DNA of 64,000 nt from Clostridium lundense DSM 17049 (GTDB lineage: Bacteria; Bacillota; Clostridia; Clostridiales; Clostridiaceae). The stretch is taken from contig NZ_JHVC01000001.1 in the NCBI RefSeq assembly GCF_000619945.1, positions 1-64,000 on the forward strand, written 5' to 3'. The translations under genes were made by a program, and so were the position numbers. Below, in pieces: positions 16,914-25,312 of the stretch. Below the pieces are notes generated by a model that did no database searches, was not told the origin of the DNA, and worked only from the letters and a program-made list of their open reading frames with translations. Positions within the stretch are counted from its first letter, which is position 1, and every line of letters starts with the position of its first letter.

Positions 16914-17107
16914 TTCATATCAACTCCATAACATATAATCTTTAGTTAGTGATAATTATAATTTTTACAAAATCGTTAATATATTTATCTTATTATTACA
17001 CATAAAAAAGCTTTTTAATAGTTGATATTATTAAATTCTTTGGAGTGCTATTATGTTATTAAAAAATTGTTTATAGTCTGTAGTCCTAAATTTATAATAG
17101 CGTAATA

Positions 17108-17659
17108 TTAAATATTCCTAATAACTTTGCAAGGGTTACCTACAGCAACTACATTATTAGGTATATCTTTGGTTACAACACTGCCTGCGCCTATAGTTAC
17201 ATTATCACCAATTTTTACTCCTGGGCATATTATTGTTCCGCCACCAATCCAAACATTGTTTCCTATAACAATTGGTTTAGCATATTCTTTCCCAGTTAGT
17301 CTTTCAGCAGGATCAATAGGGTGACAAGCTGTATATATTTGCACATTTGGTGCTAAAAGCACATTATCTCCAATAGTAACCTTAGTTACATCAAGTATAG
17401 TACATCCATAATTAGCAAAAAAATTTTCGCCAACTTCAATGTTATAACCATAATCACAATTAAATGGTGCTTCAATACGAATGGAGCCTTTAGACACAAT
17501 TAATTTCTTTAAAATTTTCTGCTTTTTCTCCTTTTCAGCTGGGTTTGTATGATTAAACTCAAAAGTTAAATTTCTGGCATAATCTCTTTCTTTAATTAAC
17601 TCCTCATCACCATCATAATAAAGATCACCTGCTAACATTTTTTCTTTTTCAGTTCTCAT
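17108..17659 (-). CDS. Maltose/galactoside O-acetyltransferase family
   Basis: A 183-residue trimeric acetyltransferase. The N-terminal Mac domain (EKEKMLAGDLYYDGDEELIKER) is followed by a left-handed beta-helix of hexapeptide repeats (VTIGDNVLLAPNVQIYT, PIVIGNNVWIGGGTIICPG, VKIGDNVTIGAGSVVT) and the usual PCKVIRNI end. The catalytic histidine is in TACHPIDPAER. It acetylates a sugar hydroxyl from acetyl-CoA. Single gene with AGGGAGG ahead of the ATG. Confidence 0.92.
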   Translation of the reverse strand: MRTEKEKMLAGDLYYDGDEELIKERDYARNLTFEFNHTNPAEKEKKQKILKKLIVSKGSIRIEAPFNCDYGYNIEVGENFFANYGCTILDVTKVTIGDNVLLAPNVQIYTACHPIDPAERLTGKEYAKPIVIGNNVWIGGGTIICPGVKIGDNVTIGAGSVVTKDIPNNVVAVGNPCKVIRNI

Positions 17660-17755
17660 AATTTTTAACCTCCCTTTAACCCAATAATAATATATTATTA
17701 TTCCTTAAACTGTTGTTGCTACATAGTTTAAGAAGAATGCGTTTAAACAATATAC

Positions 17756-18286
17756 TCATTTTGAGAATATACTTTGTCTGTTTATTTGCAATTCACTTGA
17801 TGTTAACTGAATAACCAATTCCTCAATTGCTGATATGCTTGCCACAGCACAAGTTATATACATCAACACAGTTATATGAATATAGGGAATCAATATTGGA
17901 AATATAAACAAAACTATGCCAGTGAATTTATTTCCGTAAGTGTGAAGCATTGCAAAGGTTTTATATTTTCTCATGGCTATAATCGGCGATAACAATCTGA
18001 TAATACCAATAAAAATAATCCAAATGATGACTTTGATTGTAGGATTTATGATTGGATAGAGCACAAGCAATAATACACCTATCATTATTGAGTCTGCTAT
18101 AGAGTCAAGCTGTTCACCGAGTCTGCTTGCTGTTCCTGTTTTTCTAGCAATAAAACCATCCATAATATCACTGAATCCACAAATAATATATATTGCATAA
18201 AAGGCTACGCTTAATGGTTTAACAAAAATTAAAATAAAAGAAAAAATTATTCTACTAAAGGATATGTAATTTGGTATTGATTTCAT
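17756..18286 (-). CDS. CDP-alcohol phosphatidyltransferase family protein
   Basis: A 176-residue integral membrane enzyme. The family motif is complete: Asp40, Asp43-Gly44, Ala47-Arg48, then Gly57, Asp61 and Asp65 (DGFIARKTGTASRLGEQLDS, then IAD), that is DGx2ARx8Gx3Dx3D. Such enzymes displace CMP from a CDP-linked lipid or alcohol to make phosphatidylglycerol phosphate, phosphatidylserine and similar lipids. Which product is made cannot be told; it is somewhat shorter than PgsA. About five to six hydrophobic segments follow. An extended -10 TATGTTATAATT lies at about 18345-18356 on the minus strand. Confidence 0.88.
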   Translation of the reverse strand: MKSIPNYISFSRIIFSFILIFVKPLSVAFYAIYIICGFSDIMDGFIARKTGTASRLGEQLDSIADSIMIGVLLLVLYPIINPTIKVIIWIIFIGIIRLLSPIIAMRKYKTFAMLHTYGNKFTGIVLFIFPILIPYIHITVLMYITCAVASISAIEELVIQLTSSELQINRQSIFSK

Positions 18287-18687
18287 CTCACCACCCCAAA
18301 ATATAAATAATCTTTACTTGGTATTTTCTTAATGTTACGAATTAATTATAACATATGTTAAGGAAATTATGGTAAATTGGGATATTTACTAAGTGAGCTA
18401 TAAGGCTAGAGCTTGGCTACAAATAAATTTTCTGTTAGACAGAATAGGAAAAGAAATAGGTTGAAAAATAGGTGTGTTTTGAAAATGGTTAAAAGGGACT
18501 AGAGGAGTAGGGGGAGAGGATTTATGATGGATTGAATTATGGGGTAGGGGACTTGGAATTTATCAATGAATATACAAAAGCATTATTAGAGATAGAAGTA
18601 GTAAGTTGATGCTCCTATCTTTCAACATATAAGAAGATTACGACTTTTTTCATTATATATAGTTTAAATCAATTTTCTTAGTAGTTA
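18287..18687. other. Gene-free stretch
   Basis: Apart from the promoter-like TATGTTATAAT near 18345 and a weak hairpin near 18594-18632 (AGATAG/CTATCT), I see no feature. A G-rich, purine-biased run near 18490-18550 resembles one at 13690-13760, perhaps another worn repeat. Confidence 0.4.
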
Positions 18688-19713
18688 CTACTTTGCTTCA
18701 AACATTATTCCATTATTTGTTTCTACAAAATCACTTATAGCATTTGCAATTTTGTCTATTTGTTCATAATCTAAACTATCTGGTGTATCTGTAGGATTAT
18801 GAACTAATTTGTTTATATTTTCTTGTACGATAAAAACATTAGGTATATCTACATTTTCAAAACTCTTGTGGTCACTTGTGCCTCTTACAGTAGTATCTGC
18901 AAATTCAATATTATTCTTTTTCATAGTAGTTTTCACAGCGTCATATAGCTTGTTAGATACCGAGCTTTTATTCTTCAAAGCAAGCTTTCCTCCATTTTTA
19001 GAACCTATACAATCAATATTAATGTTATACAAGTTATAATTATCATACATGTAAGCGAGTATTGCACCGATAAAGGCTTTACTTCCACTAAGATTAGTTT
19101 CTTCACCATTGAAAGCAGCTATAATTATGTCTGTATCAAATGACTTCTCTTTAGAACGTTCCTTTAATGTATGAGCAATTTGTATTAAAGCTGATACTCC
19201 AGAGGCATTATCTAATGCTCCTCTAATAATCTTTCCGTCTTGGTATCCTTCATGGTCAAAATGTGCTGATATTACAACAGCTTTTCTTCGTTCTTTACCT
19301 TCTTTACCTTTTATAATCCCTACAACATTATTAACCATTTTAAGTTTAGTATTATTACCATAGTTTCCTAAAGTATTTGAGACTCCTTGATAATATTTTT
19401 GATAGTAACTATCTTCAAACAAGGTATCTAAACCTATGTTCTTAAAAACTCCAGCAATATATTCTCCTGCCTTTTCATTTCCTTTTGAACCAATTAATCT
19501 ACCTTCAAACTCATCCGAACATAAAGTAGTGACTATTTCTTTAGTAGCTGGAATTTTTACAGGAATTTGAACCTGTGTTGATTCCGATGATTGGTTATTG
19601 TTAACTGCTTCATTGTTACTTTTCGTAGATTTACAACCATTTATATTAAAAGAACAAGATGAAAGGGTTATGGCTATAGTAAAAATAGCACACAACTTTG
19701 CTAAACTCTTAAT
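18688..19713 (-). CDS. M28-family zinc aminopeptidase lipoprotein
   Basis: An exported metallopeptidase of about 341 residues. The metal-site segments are ISAHFDHEG, RGALDNASGVSALI, AAFNGEETNLSGSKAF and TSDHKSFENVDIPNVFIV, as in M28 aminopeptidases (two zinc ions). AGGAGGG is correctly spaced for an ATT codon at 19713, giving the signal KSLAKLCAIFTIAITLSSC with a lipobox Cys. The first conventional start (TTG, 19695) lacks a ribosome site at the right distance. So initiation at ATT is likely. It probably trims peptides outside the membrane. Confidence 0.82.
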   Translation of the reverse strand: MKSLAKLCAIFTIAITLSSCSFNINGCKSTKSNNEAVNNNQSSESTQVQIPVKIPATKEIVTTLCSDEFEGRLIGSKGNEKAGEYIAGVFKNIGLDTLFEDSYYQKYYQGVSNTLGNYGNNTKLKMVNNVVGIIKGKEGKERRKAVVISAHFDHEGYQDGKIIRGALDNASGVSALIQIAHTLKERSKEKSFDTDIIIAAFNGEETNLSGSKAFIGAILAYMYDNYNLYNINIDCIGSKNGGKLALKNKSSVSNKLYDAVKTTMKKNNIEFADTTVRGTSDHKSFENVDIPNVFIVQENINKLVHNPTDTPDSLDYEQIDKIANAISDFVETNNGIMFEAK

Positions 19714-19826
19714 GATAATCCCTCCTAACGATTTAGTTTAATAATTGTTTCCGTACATTGAATTTATATTCAATTTTCAATATGTTATTTATTTTGTTCA
19801 AGGCATAACCCTATTTATCTGTGTGT

Positions 19827-19925
19827 TTAAAAAAAATTATAGATTTTTGAACCTACTGATCTTACTAATTTTGCAATAATTATACCCAATATTATATATA
19901 TTATAGTGACAACTGCTAGTTCCAT
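19827..19925 (-). CDS. Small single-span membrane protein (32 residues)
   Basis: The minus strand encodes MELAVVTIIYIILGIIIAKL followed by VRSVGSKIYNFF and a stop. GGGGGTA lies 6 bases ahead of the ATG. A hydrophobic helix followed by a basic, aromatic tail is typical of small membrane peptides. Function unknown. It fills part of the 347-bp gap between the peptidase and kinase-like genes. Confidence 0.5.
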   Translation of the reverse strand: MELAVVTIIYIILGIIIAKLVRSVGSKIYNFF

Positions 19926-20061
19926 ATAAATACCCCCGTAGTTTCTTTTTTAAAAGAATGTATATCAAAGTAAGGAAAGAAAATAAAGCTATGCTCTTCG
20001 TGCAAGATATAAGTCTAGAGTGTCATTGATAATTAATTCATCATATAGTTAAATTATATAA

Positions 20062-20928
20062 TCAGCTCTCTAAAGCTGCATTCCATGCGTTATAAAAATC
20101 ATTAATAGATTGGTAACGCTTATTTCTATCAGGGTTTGTAGCTTTCTTGGCTATCTGAAATAACTTTTTCGAAGCTTTCCACTGCTCAATATTGCGGGCA
20201 TAATTGTCACCTAAAATTTCAAAGGTAGTAGCTCCTAGAGTAAAAACATTTGTAACTTCATCAATTGTAGCACCTTTTTCAAATTCCTCTGGAGACATAA
20301 ATCTTGATGAACCCCACATACGTCCCATAGTATTTATAAAAGGACCTTTAGTATAAAAATCTATATCACAAATTGTAGTGTTATTAGTTTCAAAATTATA
20401 CATAATACTACCATCATAAAAATCTACTGCTACATATCCTTTTTCAGCAACAAGTTTATGTAAGTTAAATATTTTATCAATACAATCAAGTTTTAGTTTT
20501 AAGCTCAATTTATTAAATTTGAAGTTAGGAGATTTAGGATGAGTGTATTTAGGGTATTTATAAAAATTCCAATGAGCATGCAAACACTCACCATCTACCC
20601 ATTCATATATGGAAGCATAACCGCTACCTCGTTCACAATGTGTAATTAATCTAATAAGATTTGGATGATGTATGTTTTCATATATAGGAATTGCATTTTT
20701 CATTCGTAAAATCGCATCTTCACATTTACCATCATAATTAATAGTAGGAGCACCTGCATATTTTATAAATAGTTTGTTATGCTCATTCTCAACACCAAAA
20801 CAGATATTACCTGAATCTTGTTGATCAAAAACACAAAAAACCTTTCCATATTTATTTAACCAATGGAAATCAAAGTCTTCTTTTAATTCAAAAGAAACAC
20901 TATCTATGTGCTTTATTACTTTTTTCAC
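20062..20928 (-). CDS. Serine/threonine protein kinase-like protein
   Basis: A 288-residue soluble protein with a divergent kinase fold. Lys56 (LFIKYAGAP) fits the ATP-binding lysine; a hinge-like ASIYEWVDGECL lies near residue 106-117; GYVAVDFYDGSIMYN (165-178) replaces the HRD catalytic loop; CDIDFY (188-192) stands for DFG; and GSSRFMSPEEF resembles the activation-segment APE motif. There is no classical glycine-rich loop and no sensor domain, so its phosphotransfer activity is uncertain. The start is GTG with GGAGG. It stands alone with an extended -10 TATGTTATAATT near 20972-20983. Confidence 0.72.
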   Translation of the reverse strand: MKKVIKHIDSVSFELKEDFDFHWLNKYGKVFCVFDQQDSGNICFGVENEHNKLFIKYAGAPTINYDGKCEDAILRMKNAIPIYENIHHPNLIRLITHCERGSGYASIYEWVDGECLHAHWNFYKYPKYTHPKSPNFKFNKLSLKLKLDCIDKIFNLHKLVAEKGYVAVDFYDGSIMYNFETNNTTICDIDFYTKGPFINTMGRMWGSSRFMSPEEFEKGATIDEVTNVFTLGATTFEILGDNYARNIEQWKASKKLFQIAKKATNPDRNKRYQSINDFYNAWNAALES

Positions 20929-21150
20929 GATATACCTCCAAATTTTAAATAATCTTAGATACTATAAAATAATTATAACATATCATAAGGGTAAATATAC
21001 ATAATTATCCATTTGTTATTATACAAATAAGCTTCAAGATATTTAAAATAAATTAATCAATGTCACTAATAATGAAAGATTCATGAATAATTAGTTATGA
21101 AATCAGTACATAATATTACTAAATTTTAATATTACAATAGAGGTACTTTT

Positions 21151-21591
21151 ATGGGTGTAAATATTATAATAGGTTTTATTATTCCTTGGATAGTTGCCTT
21201 AGCTATTGTTCGTGAACGTAAAATTATATATTATATTGCTCCCTTTGCCATTATTTTGGCAACTATAATTAATGCTTCAGGATTATATTATTTCTGGGCT
21301 ATATATCCCTTTGAACTTGGTAATCTTTCAATAGTACCACTTAACACAGGATTGTTTTGTCTTTTTCCTTGTGTAAGTTTTCAAATTATTAAAAAATACG
21401 ATATTAATGCTTATACTGGTTTGCCTGTAGCAAGTTTAATAATGACATTGATAGAAGGAAGTGGGGTGTTAGCTGGTAGAATAGTTTACTATAATCATTG
21501 GAATATAATTTTGACATACTTTTCATACCTTATTCCATTACTCGTATGTTATGGACTCTATAAATTTTTAAAGAAAAGAAATCTTATTTAA
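21151..21591 (+). CDS. CBO0543-like integral membrane protein
   Basis: A 146-residue protein made almost wholly of hydrophobic segments (about five): IIIGFIIPWIVALAIV, IYYIAPFAIILATII, LNTGLFCLFPCVSFQII, PVASLIMTLIEGSGVLAG and WNIILTYFSYLIPLLVCYGLY. It resembles the CBO0543 group common in spore-formers, for which no function is established. AGAGGT precedes the ATG. Alone between minus-strand genes. Confidence 0.6.
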   Translation: MGVNIIIGFIIPWIVALAIVRERKIIYYIAPFAIILATIINASGLYYFWAIYPFELGNLSIVPLNTGLFCLFPCVSFQIIKKYDINAYTGLPVASLIMTLIEGSGVLAGRIVYYNHWNIILTYFSYLIPLLVCYGLYKFLKKRNLI

Positions 21592-21796
21592 TTTAGTCAT
21601 GATTGTTATATATTAAACATTTCTCCATTTTTAAGCCAAATACTTTCAAGAGAATTAGAACCTTTTTTAAAGATAATAGGGATAAAACTTTAAAAGAAGC
21701 AATTAAGTGCTGGAAATATAAAAAAAGTTTAGTTTGATTATAAATTTGCTTAATTACAAAAACACTTAATATGTATTTGTTGTATCATTACATGAA

Positions 21797-21830
21797 AATG
21801 CCACAAAATTTAATTTGAATAATGTGGCAT
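21797..21830 (-). terminator. Intrinsic terminator
   Basis: On the minus strand AATGCCACATTATTCAAATT pairs with AATTTTGTGGCATT and is followed by TTCATG. It lies behind the 21859-22164 gene and resembles the hairpin at 13208-13242. Confidence 0.65.
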
Positions 21831-21858
21831 TCTAAATAAATTATTTTCTCTAAAGTTA

Positions 21859-22164
21859 TTATTTTTTTATTTGATCTATAATACTGTGTTCTGTTAATTG
21901 AGAAAGTTTTTCAATTCTTTCATTAATCATGTTTCTAAAACAATTAGGAAGATGATCTCTATGTGCTCTATGTATAGCAACACATTCCATACATTTCCCA
22001 TGATACTTGCATGCCTTTTGGCATGAGCAATGATCTTGTCCTTTTTCTTTACTTTCTCTTAATTCTTGTACAAATTCATCTTGAAGTTTATATCCAAGTT
22101 CACGGTCACCCTTGTGAAATGCCTGCATGGCTTCTTTTTCTTTTGAATTGTTGTCAATAATCAT
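21859..22164 (-). CDS. Cysteine-rich DUF6485-like protein
   Basis: A 101-residue cytosolic protein. The centre holds a dense cluster: Cys46, Cys48, Cys52, Cys58 and Cys61 (HCSCQKACKYHGKCMECV), then AIHRAHRDHLPNC with Cys75, which suggests a bound metal or iron-sulfur cluster. The order CxCx3Cx2HGxCx2C...HR...LPxC resembles the DUF6485 family. An N-terminal helix and a C-terminal helix surround it. GGAGG before ATG. Function unknown. Confidence 0.6.
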   Translation of the reverse strand: MIIDNNSKEKEAMQAFHKGDRELGYKLQDEFVQELRESKEKGQDHCSCQKACKYHGKCMECVAIHRAHRDHLPNCFRNMINERIEKLSQLTEHSIIDQIKK

Positions 22165-22417
22165 TTTATATCCTCCATATAATATAAATTTTTGCCTATA
22201 TTTATTATTTTACAACATTTTTTTATTAATTTTAAATAAGTAAATTCTCATATTATAAATCTATCATAACATCATCGTAATATAATGAATGTATATTAGG
22301 TTGTGTTATAAAATTTAAATTTTACAATTATGTAATATATAATTAAATAAATGGATAACAGTAAGAAAAGATGAAGTAAGAATTATTTATATAATATGAT
22401 AGAAAGAGGTATCAATA

Positions 22418-23116
22418 ATGAGTATTGAAGGCAACGTTGCTATTTGGGAGTCATTACAAAAGAAAATCATATGGGAACAATTAAAATTCGTAAATGGTAA
22501 AAGAGTTTTGGATTTTGGAAGTGGAAATGGTATTACAGCGAACCATTTTGCTATAGAAAATAAGGTTATAGCAATTGAGCCAGATGAAAATATGCTACAG
22601 AATAGGTTTAAAGAAAATGATTATACACAAATAAAAGGAGACATAAAAGAACTTAAAAAGTTTGAAGAAGAATCATTTGATGTGATATTGTGCCATAATG
22701 TTTTGGAATATGCAGATGAAAGAGAAGATATTATTAAAGAATTTTCAAGGATATTAAAGAACAAAGGTTATCTTTCTATTTTAAAACATAACAAGGCAGG
22801 AAGGGTCATGCAGATGGTAGTATTACTTAATAATTTTGAACATGCTAATGAATTATTAGAAGATAAGAATGGACATGCGGAACAATTTGGTACTATTAAT
22901 TACTATGGAGATACAGATATATTAAAATGGTCAGATAAATTTAAAATAGAAAGAATTTTAGGCATAAGAACATTTTGGGACTTACAGCAAAACCAGGATA
23001 TTCAAAAGGATAAGACATGGCAAGAGCATATGTTACAAGTGGAATTAAAAGTAAGTGAATTAGAAGAATATATAGCCATAGCCTCATTTCATCATATTAT
23101 TTTACGAAAAAAATAA
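22418..23116 (+). CDS. Class I SAM-dependent methyltransferase
   Basis: A 232-residue Rossmann methyltransferase. Motif I is VLDFGSGNGITANHFA (residues about 29-44), motif II ends VIAIEPDENML, and the post-motif FDVILCHNVLEYADER places the catalytic region. N-terminal NVAIWESLQKKIIWEQL forms the lid. The substrate is unknown; this architecture occurs in small-molecule methyltransferases. Single gene, GAAAGAGGT before the ATG. Confidence 0.85.
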   Translation: MSIEGNVAIWESLQKKIIWEQLKFVNGKRVLDFGSGNGITANHFAIENKVIAIEPDENMLQNRFKENDYTQIKGDIKELKKFEEESFDVILCHNVLEYADEREDIIKEFSRILKNKGYLSILKHNKAGRVMQMVVLLNNFEHANELLEDKNGHAEQFGTINYYGDTDILKWSDKFKIERILGIRTFWDLQQNQDIQKDKTWQEHMLQVELKVSELEEYIAIASFHHIILRKK

Positions 23117-23164
23117 TGAAAATTATGGGCATAATCTTTGGTGCAGATTTTTCTATAAGAAGAA

Positions 23165-23195
23165 TTAAGGGAACTCCTTTTAAGAATTCCCTCAG
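23165..23195. terminator. Possible weak terminator
   Basis: AGGGAA pairs with TTCCCT around a 13-base loop, with some pairing outside. It separates convergent genes but lacks a U-tract. Confidence 0.35.
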
Positions 23196-23233
23196 AATAT
23201 GTTATATTGCTAACAATTTAGCATAGCTATTTT

Positions 23234-23785
23234 TTAAAACACCTTTAACTTGTCAAAAGGTAGAAATCTAAGTATAACATGGCCTTTTATATCACTTACA
23301 TTAATAGGGCCTAGCATTCTACTATCAGTACTGTTAGTTCTATTATCACCTAAAACAAACACTTGTCCTTCTGGAACTATGTATTGTGTTTTATCTGTAA
23401 TAGGTTCTGTAATAGCATTTGGATCTAAGTAGTCTTCCTCAAGAAGGATATCATTTAAATATACGTGTCCATCTTTTATTTCTACTTTATCTCCAGCTAA
23501 ACCTATTATTCTTTTTACATAGTAGTCATGATTTTTATTTTTAGAATCAAATACTATTATTTCGCCTCGGTTAAAGTTTTTTAAGTTTGTGGTTATTTTT
23601 TCCATAAAGATATTATCTTTGTTTTGTAGTGTAGGTTGCATAGAAGGACCATCTACATTAGCTCTAGCAAATACATAACTACGGAAAGCAAGTGCTATCA
23701 CAAGAGCCATTGCTATAGAAAATGCATAATCCATAATTTCTTTAAAAGAATTTTTATTATGTTTTTTTGTTTGGTTATCATCCAT
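23234..23785 (-). CDS. lepB: Signal peptidase I
   Basis: A 183-residue type I signal peptidase. After a cytosolic tail, one membrane anchor (AFSIAMALVIALAFRSYVF, residues 21-39) leads to the catalytic Ser48 in GPSMQPTL and the general base Lys91 in YYVKRIIGLAGD; the late motif is VLGDNRTNSTDSRMLG. It removes signal peptides of exported proteins on the outer side of the membrane. One span and about 180 residues fit the Gram-positive SipS type. GGGGTG precedes the ATG. Confidence 0.95.
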   Translation of the reverse strand: MDDNQTKKHNKNSFKEIMDYAFSIAMALVIALAFRSYVFARANVDGPSMQPTLQNKDNIFMEKITTNLKNFNRGEIIVFDSKNKNHDYYVKRIIGLAGDKVEIKDGHVYLNDILLEEDYLDPNAITEPITDKTQYIVPEGQVFVLGDNRTNSTDSRMLGPINVSDIKGHVILRFLPFDKLKVF

Positions 23786-23950
23786 ATAAACACCCCATCT
23801 ATAAATATTATTTTTAGTACAAATTCTGATGAAGATTAAGATAATTAATCTTTAAATTAATAATATATTGAATTTATGAAATAATTGTGTAGTTTTTAAT
23901 AATATTTTGCTAATAATGAAATAAGAAGGTAACTTGAAGCAAAGTTTTTC

Positions 23951-24676
23951 TTATTTTAAGTTTAATAGTTCTGTTTTTAGATAATCTATAACTTCTTCCT
24001 TTTTCTGTGGTTCATCATGCCCTAAGACGTATATATCAAAATCAATTTCTTCTAATGTTTTTATTAAGTTATCTAATTTTTTCTTATCATATTTTCCGTT
24101 ATTATTATAGTAATCTTCACAATCGGCGTCTCCTACAAATAAGACTTTTTCCTCTGGTATATACATAATAACTGAATCTTCTGAGTGAGTTCCCTCTATG
24201 TTCTTCATTACACAATGAATTCCTCCAAGATCAAGAGTTAATTCATCATTAAATTCAATATCTGCTGAAACTACTTTAATTTGATTTCTATCAGGATATT
24301 CTAACCTTATACATTTGTCACAAAACTCTATATCTTCTCCAGACTCTAAACGTTGTAGCATTGCTTTATCTGACCAGTCCCACTGTGAAACTTCTTTTAA
24401 TTTTAGATTTGTCAGATGTCCAACAATAGTTTTGCCTGGCACAAAATGCATGCCAAAAGTGTGATCCCAATGCCAATGGGTTATAGCTGTGAACTGTGGT
24501 AAAGTCAGTTCCATATTTATTACAGCATTTTTAAACTTTTCTACATGGACAGATGAATTGCCAGCATCTATCATTAGTGAATAAGTATTTCCTTTAATAT
24601 AACCGAGTACTGGTCTGTCAGTTTCTGATTCTGCTGGCAAATAGTATATCCTCTCTGATAATTGTTTTAATTGCAT
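23951..24676 (-). CDS. MBL-fold metallo-hydrolase
   Basis: A 241-residue metallo-beta-lactamase-fold protein. The metal motif HWHWDH is at residues 67-72 (His67, His69, Asp71, His72); the later ligands are in NIEGTHSEDSVIMYI and KVLFVGDADCEDYY, and the last in YVLGHDEP. The pattern fits glyoxalase II-like or general MBL hydrolases with a binuclear site. The substrate cannot be told. GGAGG before the ATG. Confidence 0.85.
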   Translation of the reverse strand: MQLKQLSERIYYLPAESETDRPVLGYIKGNTYSLMIDAGNSSVHVEKFKNAVINMELTLPQFTAITHWHWDHTFGMHFVPGKTIVGHLTNLKLKEVSQWDWSDKAMLQRLESGEDIEFCDKCIRLEYPDRNQIKVVSADIEFNDELTLDLGGIHCVMKNIEGTHSEDSVIMYIPEEKVLFVGDADCEDYYNNNGKYDKKKLDNLIKTLEEIDFDIYVLGHDEPQKKEEVIDYLKTELLNLK

Positions 24677-24737
24677 ATAATAACCTCCGTATATGAATAT
24701 AAAGACAATATTTTTTATATTTAAACATTATAAAGTA

Positions 24738-25223
24738 TTATTTTTCTTTCTGGAAAACAAAAGATTTACTACCATTAGCACATATGTTTTCTCTACAAAA
24801 AACAAAGCCACATTTTTTAGTGTAAAAGTGATGGTTTCTCTTTGAATAGTCGGGAGTTTCAACAGTCCATTTTTTAGCATCTTTATATTTTTCCTCTATA
24901 TCATTCCATACCATAGTTCCTAGATGATCTTTTCGATAAGTTGGGTTAATAAATAATAGTTCTAAAGTATATTCATTATTTTTTTTAATTCCAACAGTAT
25001 AGGCACCAACAATAATATTTTGAAAAAGTACTTTATAGCTTTCAAATCCCCTATGTTCATTAAGTTTTTTTATTAAGCTACCATCATTATATCCAGTAGG
25101 GCCATCCTCTTTTAAATCAGTATGCATTGATGTATCTTCATTAAATGCAGAAGTCATTATCTTTGTTAGTATATCATAATCAACTGGATATATTTTTTCA
25201 TAGGTTATTTTATTATTCATCAT
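24738..25223 (-). CDS. GNAT-family N-acetyltransferase
   Basis: A protein of about 161 residues. The central strand and loop LLFINPTYRKDHLGTMVWNDI give motif A, and KKCGFVFCREN is the motif B region. The tail resembles that of the acetyltransferase at 1134-1598 (WTVETPDYSKRNHHFYTKK versus WTLETPADKKRNHYFYKKM), so the two are distant paralogues. A GTG 21 bases upstream coincides with the AAGGAG ribosome site; the ATG at 25223 is well spaced. Confidence 0.85.
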   Translation of the reverse strand: MMNNKITYEKIYPVDYDILTKIMTSAFNEDTSMHTDLKEDGPTGYNDGSLIKKLNEHRGFESYKVLFQNIIVGAYTVGIKKNNEYTLELLFINPTYRKDHLGTMVWNDIEEKYKDAKKWTVETPDYSKRNHHFYTKKCGFVFCRENICANGSKSFVFQKEK

Positions 25224-25312
25224 AAAAATCTCCTTTAGTGACACATTATGTTATAATATATGGAATAATTATAACATATTTACTTAAATATATTAGGATA
25301 AATAATAGAAAC

